From Apodospora peruviana (taxonomy: Eukaryota; Ascomycota; Sordariomycetes; Sordariales; Lasiosphaeriaceae): a stretch of 14,540 nucleotides of DNA. Of this stretch, positions 1-10,462 are shown one piece after another (position 1 is the stretch's first letter; each line of letters starts with the position of its first letter). A program made the translations under genes and the position numbers. The stretch covers positions 1 to 14,540 of the forward strand of contig JAUEDM010000027.1 of NCBI GenBank assembly GCA_033439685.1, in the 5' to 3' direction. Below the pieces are notes generated by a model. That model was not told the origin of the DNA. It was given only the letters and a program-made list of their open reading frames with translations, and did not search any database.

Positions 1-1587
<1,587 letters not shown>

Positions 1588-1622
1588 CAGCCTCACTCAA
1601 GGTATCCATCCTTGTGAGGCTG
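1588..1622. other. Inverted repeat/hairpin beyond the oxidoreductase stop
   Basis: CAGCCTCAC (1588-1596) is the exact reverse complement of GTGAGGCTG (1614-1622). The stem extends inward by AAGG/CCTT after a 2-nt bulge. It lies about 65-100 nt past the stop of the leftward flavin oxidoreductase, so it may sit in that gene's 3' untranslated region. No function is assigned. Confidence 0.6.
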
Positions 1623-1688
1623 TAAGGTTAGTCAATCAACTTGAACAGCCTGGGCATGGTTCATGCACATCTTGCAAGCAACTTGATG

Positions 1689-2988
1689 TTATGGAACTAC
1701 GCAAGAGTTCTTCACATAAAGCGCCGCATCTTGGTCGCTTATCTCGGGGTTAAGGACCGTATTTTGTGGTAGGGACGGGTTGAGCACCGCCGGTCTGCCG
1801 AGACCGACCATGTCGCAGTGGCCGCCCGCGACGGCGGACTCCATACCCTGCCGGCTGCGGAAACCGCCTGTCACCAGCAAGGGGTATCTGGGAACTTGGA
1901 GCGAATAGCGCTGGCGAACTCAGGAAGAAAGCCTCGCGGGCGTTGGTGCGGACGCTGCTGGATGACTTCTCTGGTGGTGTGGATGCGCCAGTCCCAAAGG
2001 TCATCTGTTGTGTTGTTCATATCAGCGGCTCAACTCCCACCAATTTAGTTCCATCTTAAGGGGGATAACGGACCTGCGGATCTTCAAAACTCCCACCACT
2101 AATATCTAAATAATCCACCCCGGCAGCCATGATCAACCTCAACTGCGCAATACCAACCTCCAACTCCCGCTCCGACTGGTGATCGACACTATTGATCTTG
2201 AGACCAACACAAAACCCCTTGGGCGTGACCCGCCTCACCGCCTTCACCACATCGACCACGATTTTGGCCCGCTTCTCCGCCGATCCGCCGTAGTCGTCCG
2301 TCCGAAGATTCGACCTCGCCGACAAGAACTGACTGCGCCCGCAGAAACCCGTGCACCGCATGGATCTCCACCCCCTTGAAGCCGGCCTCCGCACAGATCC
2401 GAGCCGATGCGGCGAACCGCGCGACCAGCCCGCCGCCTAGGCTTATGGGTACTGCCGACGGGGCGACGGTTTTGCTGAAGAAGCTGCGTTTCCCTGCGGC
2501 GATTGCCGGCCTGGATGGTTGAGCTGCAAAATGGCCGATGTACCGCTACCGCTGCAAGCCTTTGCTAAACCTGTGAAGGCTTCTAGAGTGGTTGCCTCTG
2601 GGATGGACGAAGAGGAGGGGTCGTGATCATGTCGGCCGGGGTGCCGAGGTGCAACGCGTCGATCTGGGCGTTGCCTTTTGTATGGAGCAAGGTTTAGAGT
2701 AGCCCCTTATTTGAATTGAGATGGAGAGAGGGACATAAAGTCTGTACCTGCGAGAATCATCCCCCAACCGCCCTCGGCCCATTTCCGATAGAGCGTAAAT
2801 AATTCTTCGTTTGGTAACCCGTCGTCGTGAGCCGAAGTCTCAGACATGGCTGACTTGACAAGCCTACTGGAGAGCGTGAGGCCGCATTTGGGGGTTATCG
2901 GTTTCGCGATCTCCAGCTTGGCAACTGTTGTTGTTGTTGTTGTTGTTGTTGTTGTGGTGGTGGTGGTGGTGGTGGTGGTGGTGGTCAT
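1689..2988 (-). pseudogene. Broken NADH:flavin oxidoreductase (Old Yellow Enzyme family)
   Basis: Intact relatives are FMN-dependent (beta/alpha)8-barrel ene-reductases. Landmarks appear in family order but in different frames: RLVKSAMSET and the WAEGGWGMILAGN block, QLNHPGRQSP, a SFFSKTVAPSAVP block, GFKGVEIHAVHGFL, FLSARSNLRTDDYGGS, GVDYLDISGGSFEDPQ and LLVTGGFRSRQGMESAVAGG. Two introns fit the homology: 2747-2675 (GTACAG…AAAAG) and 2073-2005 (GTCCGT…AACAG). The ATG at 2988 is chosen because the conserved N-terminus follows directly, preceded only by 20 Thr. Breaks fall near 2617-2620, 2496-2499, 2328-2335, 1919-1923 and 1881-1884. Four look like one missing C or G; the one at 2328-2335 is a CAGT tandem duplication. 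Compared with the family, about 20-25 residues seem missing near 2415-2425, and the protein stops after …DAALYVKNSCVVP, short of the usual C-terminal tail. Some breaks may be sequencing errors, but the deletion, duplication and lost tail argue for real decay. Confidence 0.85.
2926..2985. repeat. Compound trinucleotide microsatellite (TGT)10(GGT)10
   Basis: On the plus strand ten TGT units (2926-2955) are followed without interruption by ten GGT units (2956-2985). On the minus strand this is (ACC)10(ACA)10, read in frame directly after the oxidoreductase start codon as 20 consecutive threonines. The two equal perfect blocks suggest replication slippage in a young, length-variable repeat. Confidence 0.95.
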
Positions 2989-4012
2989 CTCTGCTCCCGT
3001 CCAGTCCAAGGAAGATGTAAAGAGCAAGATTGTGTGCCAAAGCGTGGTGATGGTAGTGTTTCAAAATTCGTGTTCACGTATCGCGGGCCACTTCAAGTTG
3101 GCGTTGAAACATCGAAACAAAACAAAACAAAACAAAACAAAACAAGGGGGGAACCTCGACTCTAAATACAAGCACTGCAGCTTGTCCTCACTTTCAGAGT
3201 ACACCTGAAGCCGGTTTAAAGCGAGACACGGGCCGAGGTCAACATACTCCATTTTGCGACTCTGTCTAATATTGTTTTGGGAGGAAGGTGGCTCGCTCTC
3301 GGGGCTTGATGGGGCCGGGCCAGGGCTTCGCGGATGAATAACTCCCTCCGTTGGAGACCGCCGGTAACTTCGCCCGCTCCGTATTTGCCTATACGCTCCA
3401 CTCGACCGATTGCCAACTCCTTTGGATGCTCGGAATTGCGGAGTGCCAGAGTGTACGCAAAAGAGGTTTATCAGTAAAATAAAGGATTGTATTTCACAAT
3501 GATCACTAAGAACGGTAATATGAATCATAGCACTGCAGGTTGTTCTTAACTCCTTAGACCTTGTGCAAATACCAGAGGTTTTATTATGATACATGATTTG
3601 ATGAGGCTTGACTTCATTGGCTACAAAGCCGGCCCGGTGTATCCCTCTTTCTCATATTTTGTAGACCTCTATAGACCGCAAAGAACCAAGATATTCAATG
3701 ATCAGATTCCCTTCCCAGCAATATTTTCGTCTTTGCAGATGGAACTCATATTTATTACGTACATTGGCACCAGGAAAGGTGCGGGAGGGCAACGTAGCTC
3801 ACATGAGACGTCACAAGCGTTAGTAGATCAGGGTTTAATGAGATTGTCAAATCATTGGTGGCAATACCATTCATATTCCATGTTACCAACTTTCCCATAT
3901 CGACTTTCAGGTCCTGTGACGTAGAATCCCCGTAGCAGCCAGCCCTGTAACGCCCAAACTCCCAAACAACAAGCCCCATTGTGTCCAGTCATCAAGAAGC
4001 ATACGTGTGCAC
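2989..4012. other. Intergenic region between the oxidoreductase promoter side and the eL18 3' side
   Basis: Apart from the AAAAC repeat at 3115-3145 I see no gene. Bases 3430-3900 are more AT-rich and contain no conserved coding block. A minus-strand open frame at 3594-3061 lacks any recognisable domain, runs through the AAAAC repeat and has no codon bias like its neighbours. The left part should hold the oxidoreductase promoter and the right part the eL18 3' untranslated region and poly(A) site. Confidence 0.5.
3115..3145. repeat. Pentanucleotide microsatellite (AAAAC)n
   Basis: Five perfect AAAAC units (3119-3143) are flanked by partial units, followed by a GGGGG run. It lies about 130 bp upstream of the oxidoreductase start and is probably a simple slippage repeat. 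Confidence 0.9.
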
Positions 4013-4855
4013 TTAGACCTTGAAACCGCGCGACCTTCTGCGGCCACGAGCCTTCTCAAACTTCCGACCCTTCGAGGCCACATACGGCTTCTTGTGCTTG
4101 TGCGGGCCGAACCCAAAGTGCTTCACAGCCTCACGCGAGTTCTTGGGTCCGCGGAGGAGCAGGGTGTTGGCGCCCGTGGGCTTCTCGAGCGCGAGCTGGT
4201 CGAGGGTGAGGGCCTGGCCACCGGCCTTCTCGATGCGCGCGCGCGCGGTGGTGGTAAACCGCAGGGCGGCGACGCTGGTCTTGGGGACCTCATGGAGACG
4301 ATTGTCGTCGGTGACGGTACCGACGACCACGACCGTCTTTTTCTCGTTGCCGTTCTTGAGGTTCTTGGCGATCCGGGACAGTGAGACGGGTGGCCGGTTG
4401 ATGCGGCTGTTGAACAGGCGGCGCAGGACGACCTTGTTGAAGCTGCTGTCGGTGCGGCGGGCGAGGAAGCGGTAGAGCTTCACGAGCAACTTGAGGTAGA
4501 CGTTGTCGCTGGAACACGTTTGCGTGGACTGGTTAGAAAACCAGTTTGGTCAAGGAAGGCAGGCCGTCCAGAGGGCAGAATTTGTAGGCTGGGATGCTTA
4601 CCTCTTTGGAGCGGTGCGGTGCGTCTTCCGCACATGGTGTACGTTCAAGTCAATACCTTTTGGAGGCAAGCAAGGTCAGCGACTTAATCTAGTATGCTCA
4701 GAATGACGAGCTCGACTGGAAGAACTCCAGGAGCACAAAGATGCCATTTGATGGGGTCGCAGAAGGACTTGATTGACATGCAATCAAAGTCTCATCCACT
4801 CGCACACAGAAGCCCAGGAAGCCAAAGCCTCGAAAGAATCCTCTTACATACCCAT
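4013..4855 (-). CDS. rpl18: 60S ribosomal protein L18 (eL18)
   Basis: This is a cytosolic large-subunit ribosomal protein. Three exons fit exactly: 4855-4852 (ATG plus one G), 4656-4602 and 4508-4013, separated by introns 4851-4657 (GTATGT…AAAAG, branch GCTGAC) and 4601-4509 (GTAAGC…TTCCAG, branch TTCTAAC). The joined product is 184 residues, the normal eL18 length. It begins MGIDLNVHHVRKTHRTAPKS and continues DNVYLKLLVKLYRFLARRTD, NRPPVSLSRIAK, GPKNSREAVKHFGFGPHKHK and a basic tail ending RRRSRGFKV. These are hallmark eL18 blocks. A first exon cut one base after the ATG is common in fungal ribosomal protein genes, and here both the splice sites and the protein sequence support it. The frame is intact throughout. 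The likely promoter elements lie at 5020-5057. Confidence 0.97.
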
Positions 4856-5362
4856 TTGTCGGTTGTTTGCCGTCGTGGACGTCTAGTTAGAGCGCTGACT
4901 TGCCCGTGGGGTTGATGGGTGGATGATGCAAACGAATCCACGACAAGTCTGGGTAGGAGATTTGTCGGGATACCCTGAATTTCAAGTTCAACAGATCTGT
5001 GGGCGGTGGGAGCAGGCAATTAGGGCACGTGCATTTTCCATCTTGGCCCCTAACCCTGGTAACTCGGAGCTCTGAGTCCGGCCCCACTGCTCGGACGACA
5101 CGGTCGCTCTGACAGTGTATTCCGTACCTAGAATGGCATTGGTCGGCATCTTAAAAGCCATTGGTGTGATGATTAAATTTTCTACTCATTCTTTACGGGC
5201 TGCTGGGCAGTGTATTTCATGCTGCTTGCACCACGCGAAATCTTCCTAATGGACTCAAGATCTGAAAACGGACGCGACATCCAAAGGTTATCCGGAAGGA
5301 GCAACAGCCGCATACTACGGACACCTATGTAGTTCTAGTAGAGCCTTAAGTAGGAACGACTC
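4856..5362. other. Intergenic region: eL18 promoter and 3' flank of the transcription factor
   Basis: Both flanking genes read leftward, so this 507-bp gap holds the eL18 promoter and 5' leader (left part) and the transcription factor's 3' untranslated region (right part). Apart from the telomere-like boxes and E-box at 5020-5057 I see no further element or gene. Confidence 0.6.
5020..5057. promoter_or_regulatory. E-box and telomere-like boxes in the eL18 promoter
   Basis: TTAGGG (5020-5025) abuts the palindrome CACGTG (5026-5031). Sixteen bases further on is CCCTAACCCT (5048-5057), the same telomere-like motif in the opposite orientation. The cluster lies about 165-200 bp upstream of the eL18 ATG. 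In several ascomycetes ribosomal protein promoters are known to use Tbf1 (TTAGGG-type sites) and Cbf1 (CACGTG). Use of these particular sites by those proteins here is an inference. Confidence 0.6.
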
Positions 5363-7251
5363 TCAGTCCACCCATATCCCCATGTCGACCCCGGAGACAT
5401 CAGAGCACGTCATTTGGCAAATCTGCCGGATTCTCCCCACGCCGACCCTGCGTCCTCCCGCCGCCTGGTGCTCGAGAAGCACAAACTCCAACGCGCTTCG
5501 GAGCCCGGGGCTCGTCAACCTTTCGAAAACCCAGTCTTCCTTGAACTTCCCGGCCACTTCAATGCCAGCCCAGAACAAGGGCCACTGCAGCCGGTCGGTT
5601 TGCCCCTTGTCCCGCGTCGTCAAGCTCTTCTGAATGAGCACGATCAAAGCCTCGACCATTTCCGTAATACTCTGTTCCTCCCCATCCAAGGTCAACCTGA
5701 GCGGCTCACCTTTCGGAATTTCTCTACCACCCTCCGGTACACTGCACCGAAACCAGTAGATGCATAGAGCATAAAAATTCGCGACGGCCCAATCGCTGTT
5801 GGCCAGTAACCTGTTCCGCACGCGAGCGCTCGACTCGGCCAACCCAAACACTGAGCGAGTCGAGGACTTGCGCCGAAGTGCCTCTATCTTGACCTTGATG
5901 GCGCGGCTCATGGCGGGGCTGAAGGGAAAAGATTGCAACGACGCCTCGTTGAGTTCCTGGACGAGCACCCAAGTGTGGTGGATCAGCTTCAACGGGCTCG
6001 AGTTCTTGATATCATCTTCCTTCTCCTCATCCGGATACATGTCCCAGTTCAGCTTCAAAGTCTCCATCGACACTTTGTACATGGCGAATATGCCCTGGGG
6101 CGCCTTCGACCTCGCGAGCAGGCGAGCCATGATACCGCCACTTCCCTGAAAGCCGGCTTGCGCGTCAACCCAGAAGAGCCAAGTGGTTAGCCGAGCGAGG
6201 AGGGCCTTGCGTTCTGGGGTGTATTTCGGGCCGGGCGGAGCAAGCGCCGTCGATGCCTCAGACAAAATCTCGTATAGCCGAGAGTGGCAGATGTACTCGG
6301 ACATCAACTCACTCAGGGCACTGTACGCAATACGCAGCTTGGCCGGCCGGCGGCGTTGGTATAGGTACAGGAACCAGAAGGATGCCATGACCTCGAGCGG
6401 ATCGGAGTCTGGGTTGAGAATGGTCCCGGCCAACAGCCGGCGGCCCCGCTTGTAATTATCTTCGGCGTTGTCCAGTATCGGACTGTAGGCGCCACCGACG
6501 TTCCAGCCGACCTCGCCGGACGATGCGGCGAGCAGAAGATGTAGGACAGTCGGACTTGTGCGCGCTATCTTCATGATAATCGCGTGTGTCGACCACATGG
6601 GCGACTTGCTGCCGAAACCGAAGGCGATCTCGCTTCTGTAGTAGTTGAGAGCTTGGCGATCTTCTTCAGTGAGAGGAGCCACGCTGGGTAGGCTGGCCAG
6701 GAAGCCAGTTGGGTCGTTTATCGGGAGCGGAGGAAAGAGCCACGTCAAAGGATCTATGGCTTCGACAATACCCTCGCATGGAGCAATGAAGCCAAAGGAG
6801 CTGATAGAGGTGGTGGTGGCAGGGTCGAGGATACCGTCCTCGACCCCGGAGACGGACAAAGAAGTATCAAGCTCGTCATGTTCGAGGGTGGCGGATATCT
6901 CTTCCTCAGGTGATGATGACGCCCGCCCAGATCAGAGTTGTCGGTGATGAATGCTGCATTTCTGCCTGGCTTTATCTGCTTTGGGGGCCTACTCTTTGCC
7001 TCTCTCTTCTTTTGTTCCTTTCGTTCCCTTGACGATGGGGGTCTGCTCCAGTCGCACGCCAGTGACAGACGTCGGCAGTGAAAGCAAGTTGGTCTTACCT
7101 CATCACACTTGACTCGGCGCTTTCGGCACGTCGAGCACCCTGGGGACAGTATACTGCGTTAGTCAACATTGCCTCCAAAGCAATAACGGATGACGACCTT
7201 ACCAGTCTTAGTTCTCGTCCTCTTCAGCCGACTGTCTTCGAGTGCCCCCAT
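5363..7251 (-). CDS. Zn2Cys6 transcription factor with fungal-specific C-terminal domain (frame break near 6920-6927)
   Basis: This is a nuclear DNA-binding regulator of the Gal4-type zinc cluster class; its target is unknown. Exon 1 (7251-7203) ends TRTKTG. An intron at 7202-7140 (GTAAGG…CCCCAG, branch GACTAAC) leads into the binuclear cluster with Cys18, 21, 28, 35, 38 and 45, spacing C-x2-C-x6-C-x6-C-x2-C-x6-C, followed by a basic stretch (RERKEQKKREAK). The remaining ~500 residues resemble the fungal-specific domain of family PF11951 (for example TWLFWVDAQAGFQGSGG). The cluster frame and the C-terminal frame differ by one. Adding one G in the GGGCG at 6921-6927 joins them (…SDLGG/ASSSPEEEIS…) and gives a 608-residue protein. 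I found no CAG/TAG acceptor that would explain the shift as an intron. The gene diverges from the amidohydrolase at 8131, a possible target. Confidence 0.85.
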
Positions 7252-8130
7252 GGATAATGGCGACATCTTGACCCAGAAGTGATGTGGGTACCCCTAACAG
7301 AGACAACTTAGCTGATGTGCACAACTCGATGACTTGAACTAGGTAACTGACGATGTGTGGGATCACGAAGCGAGAGGCGATTCTGGCGATGGTCAAGACT
7401 TCGTCGTAACTCGGCAAAGGGCGGAGCGGGGACCCATTTAAGCTTGCTGTTCCGTCCAGTGTCGCCGACTCTGTCTAGCTCTCACCCATCTAGATCAAGT
7501 GAGGCTCCCTCCCTCTGTCGTCCCATGCGGGGTTTCCATTGACATGTCCTGCTCAGCCTCATTTTGACCGCTGCCGTTGCTGCTTATCGGGCCTGGGAAT
7601 GCCCGTCGCTAATTCTGACCAATCGAATTACACCGTCGCTTGACACCGCCAATATGGCGATTCTGCTCTTGAACAGTGTTATCGACAGAACCCCCGGAGG
7701 GTAGGAGAAACAGTGATTCTGCCTTGTCGGCTTCCCAACTCAATTGGAGTCTTCGAACTAACAGGCTATTGGCCGAGTTTGCCGATCGCTTTCTCAAACT
7801 GCAGCAGAACAAACGATGGACAATCTTGCTCTGATGCTGAGTGGCGGCGGATCAATGGCGGGGATGCGGGGCAAACATTGCGGACTCGGCTGTCACTTTC
7901 TCTCCGTCGGTTGAGTTTCGAATCGCAAGCCGACACTTCTCTTCCCACTTGGAATTGCACTCTTGAATTTACTTGGACTCGCGACTACCGATAACTTGGC
8001 TCTGTGAATTAGATAAAGCTCCTGGCGTGGCCTGCAGTTGGAAGGAGTGGGCAAGCTCCTCAAGCTCTTTTCACACTCCAGCAAGCCCCCTTAGGTACTA
8101 TACAAGTCCCAAAAGTAACACACCAGCACA
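7252..8130. other. Divergent promoter region between transcription factor and amidohydrolase
   Basis: This 879-bp gap separates two genes transcribed outward, so it should contain both promoters. CCAAT (7619-7623) and its complement ATTGG (7743-7747 and 7768-7772) are candidate sites for the CCAAT-binding complex, though such pentamers are common by chance. No gene is recognised inside it; the open frames on both strands lack domain similarity. Confidence 0.45.
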
Positions 8131-9347
8131 ATGGCACAAGACTGGTCAGACGTTATCAAAGGCGAGATTCTTGCCCGAAACCCCGAAATCGCCTCCATCA
8201 ACAAACAGATCCACGAAAACCCCGAGCTGGCGTATGAGGAATATAAAGCTCATGACGACTTCGTCTCGATCCTCAAATCACTTGGCTTCGACGTCACCCC
8301 CCGTGCATTTGGCGTCGAAACCGCCTTCTCGGCCGAGTCCGGCTCTGGTGGCCGTCTCCTCATCTTCAACGCCGAGTATGACGCCCTTCCCGGCATCGGT
8401 CATGCATGTGGCCACAACCTGATTGCATCCTCCTCCTTTGCTTCCTTCCTTGGCGTCGCCGCCGCTCTCAAAGCTTCAGGTATACCGGGCCGTGTCCGCT
8501 TGCTGGGGACACCCGCCGAGGAGGGAGGTGGCGGCAAGCTTAAGATGATCGCGTCGGGTGCCTACAAGGGCGCGGCTGCGTGTCTGATGGTCCACCCCGG
8601 GCCAGGCCACAACCTGTCCGGCTCCATACGGGGCGTGTCGTACGTTCGCATGCTCGCCAACGTCAAGATGCGCGTCTACTTCACCGGCCGGGAATCCCAC
8701 GCGGCCATTGCGCCATGGGACGGCGTCAACGCGCTGGACGCTGTATGTCTATCGTACAACGCCATCAGCATGCTCCGCCAACAGATCCACCCTTACGAAC
8801 GCATCCACGGCGTCTTCCGGTCCGCTGGTGACCGGCCGAACGTCACCCCGGCCAACTGTTGTGTGGAGTACTACGTCCGCAGTGAGACGCGGTCCGGGGC
8901 CGAGCGTCTCTGGCAGAGGGTACTGAAGTGTTTTGAGGGCGCTGCGCTTGCGACGGATGCGAGATACGTGTTGAGCCGCTCAATTCGTATGCCGATGTGC
9001 GGCCGAATGTATCACTATGCAAGGCATACATGGATGTAATGCCTGAGGGGACGGTCTCGTACAGCGAGCCGGCGGATATTCTCGCTGGCAGTACGGATAT
9101 GGGAGATGTGTGCTATGAGTGCCCTGGATTTCATGGAGTTTTCGGTATCGGGACCAAGGAAGGAGAGGCGAACCATACCAAGGGGTTTGCTGCGGCCGCC
9201 GGGACCGATGATTCGTTTGAGCGGGCTAAGGAGTGCGGCATGGGGATGGCACTGGTTGGATGGAAGGTCCTGAGTGATGATGAGTTTGCGGAGGAGATGC
9301 AGAAGGAATGGGAACAGGATATGAAGCTGGCCGCCGAGGGCAAGTAA
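8131..9347 (+). CDS. M20-family metallo-amidohydrolase, PM20D2/AbgB-like (one-base frame break near 8953-8956)
   Basis: The family hydrolyses amide bonds of dipeptides or N-acyl amino acids using a metal centre. Visible motifs are EYDALPGIGHACGHN (residues 82-96, with metal-ligand Asp84 and His91), GTPAEEGGGGK (126-136, catalytic and metal-binding Glu130/131), MVHPG (His155) and the lid/dimerisation motif FTGRESHAAIAPWDG (184-198). The start ATG follows CACA, giving A at -3. The frame is lost at 8953-8956: ACGGATGC read as ACGGGATGC restores …LATGCEIRVEPLNSYADVRPNVSLCKAYMDV… and the conserved end region GSTDMGDVCYECPGFHG, for about 405 residues, a normal length. No signal peptide is seen, so it is probably cytosolic. 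The shift looks like a sequencing error or a very recent mutation, since both halves are otherwise well preserved. Confidence 0.87.
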
Positions 9348-9572
9348 AGACCCCTTTAAGGATTATCCTGGAACAACCAAGTTGGATAGGTAAGCACCCA
9401 AAGTAGCGCATCATTGTGATCCATAGAAGAAGGTTAAGAAATACAGACACTTGTAATTTGCAGACGAAATGTAAAGTTCATGATTCTTTAGAGGAAACCA
9501 CATAGAACCAATCTCGACCTCACGAGTGCTTTCGAAAAGGGGTCAGAAGCAGGCGGCCTGGGACGGTCCGGC

Positions 9573-9586
9573 GGGGTTAGGGTTGG
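9573..9586. repeat. Interstitial telomere-like sequence
   Basis: GGGGTTAGGGTTGG contains nearly two copies of the fungal telomere unit TTAGGG. Such stretches may be protein-binding sites (Tbf1/Rap1-like), traces of break repair, or chance. Confidence 0.5.
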
Positions 9587-9944
9587 TAGTTATTTCTGTG
9601 CGCCTTTGTTTGCCAATCCAATTGTGTCCGGATGGTCACAACGATGATTAATAAAAGGGATGGCCGGAAACAGCTGATGTTTGTCGAACTCCACGTCGCA
9701 ACTGTTCGTGATGCAAGTCAGCAGCATTAAGCTTACAAAAAACCGACAAGGTCGAAGACGATTTCAACAAGCAGGAGGAAACGGAAATTGAACCGAAGAA
9801 AAGATTATGGATCTGCCCAGCATGCCGGCCCCACCATTACCAATGCTCATGCCCAATCATGGCCGGGCAAATGAACATGTCGCAGTTTTAGATTTGGTAC
9901 GTACCAACTCACCTCAGCAAGTGGACACGCGGAGTGGAAGGACT

Positions 9945-9960
9945 CGGGCCAAGTGGCCCG
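9945..9960. promoter_or_regulatory. Perfect GC-rich inverted repeat upstream of the Ytp1-like gene
   Basis: CGGGCCA and TGGCCCG are exact reverse complements separated by AG. The symmetry suits a dimeric DNA-binding protein or a small hairpin. No specific factor is assigned. Confidence 0.35.
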
Positions 9961-10462
9961 TTAGACTGAGGTCTTCAGTGGTTGGATGGATGATGCGCAA
10001 TGCGCGAACACCGGGATCATATCCCTTTTATCGACAAACTCGAACTGCGAGTCTCCCCAAAATCCCGACGTCTCTGTCGACGACTGTTGTCCGGAACGCC
10101 CGCCATCTGTCCGCCCCAGTTCGAAATACCGCTGCGGCATACGTCGAAACCCCCCGGCCGAGTCCATTGCGTTGGTTCCTCCGGCGCTCCCGGGGCATAA
10201 AAAATAATCGACATTGATCGCGTCCTCCGTCCGGTCTACCCACCCTCCTGAGACGCTTGCTCGCCGCTCATCAGTTCGCCCCGACACTCGTTCGACCGAC
10301 CGTCACAACACGCCATTCCCCTGCTCTGGTTCGTCAAGGCCAAGCCGGGGTCACTGGCACACTCGAAACGCAGCCATGACTCTCCACCTATCGGCGGCGG
10401 GGCGACGTAACCTCGCCTCGTCGCCATTTCCAAGAGCGCGTCTCTCCTTCTCTCCGTTGACG

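Larger units (their letters stand above)
9348..10375. other. Intergenic region upstream of the Ytp1-like gene
   Basis: About 1 kb between two rightward genes, presumably the amidohydrolase 3' flank and the Ytp1-like gene's promoter and leader. It contains a telomere-like stretch (9573-9586) and a perfect GC-rich inverted repeat (9945-9960). Open frames on both strands at 9800-10290 show no recognisable domains. Confidence 0.5.

Noticed and set aside
1689..2988. RIP (repeat-induced point mutation) as the cause of the oxidoreductase decay.
   Set aside because: RIP makes C-to-T changes. The breaks here are insertions and deletions, and the coding strand remains GC-rich without excess TpA.
3061..3594. 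A 177-codon minus-strand frame upstream of the oxidoreductase.
   Set aside because: No recognisable domain, it reads through the AAAAC microsatellite, and it has no supporting splice sites. Probably chance.
4007..4475. Plus-strand frames of 125 and 151 codons at the eL18 locus.
   Set aside because: They are antisense to the well-identified eL18 exon 3.
4657..4851. Possible C/D-box snoRNA in the first eL18 intron, suggested by GGATGAG, a TGATTG/CAATCA stem and CTGA.
   Set aside because: The C-box candidate does not match RTGATGA and no terminal stem brings the boxes together.
6900..7010. An intron explaining the frame change in the transcription factor.
   Set aside because: A stop in the C-terminal frame forces any acceptor to lie after about 6936, where only GAG or AAG ends are available, with no convincing donor-branch-acceptor set. 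A missing G in the GGGCG run is simpler.
9807..10217. A 136-codon plus-strand frame upstream of the Ytp1-like gene.
   Set aside because: No domain similarity, and low-complexity Pro/Met-rich and Arg/Thr-rich content as expected from GC-rich leader sequence.
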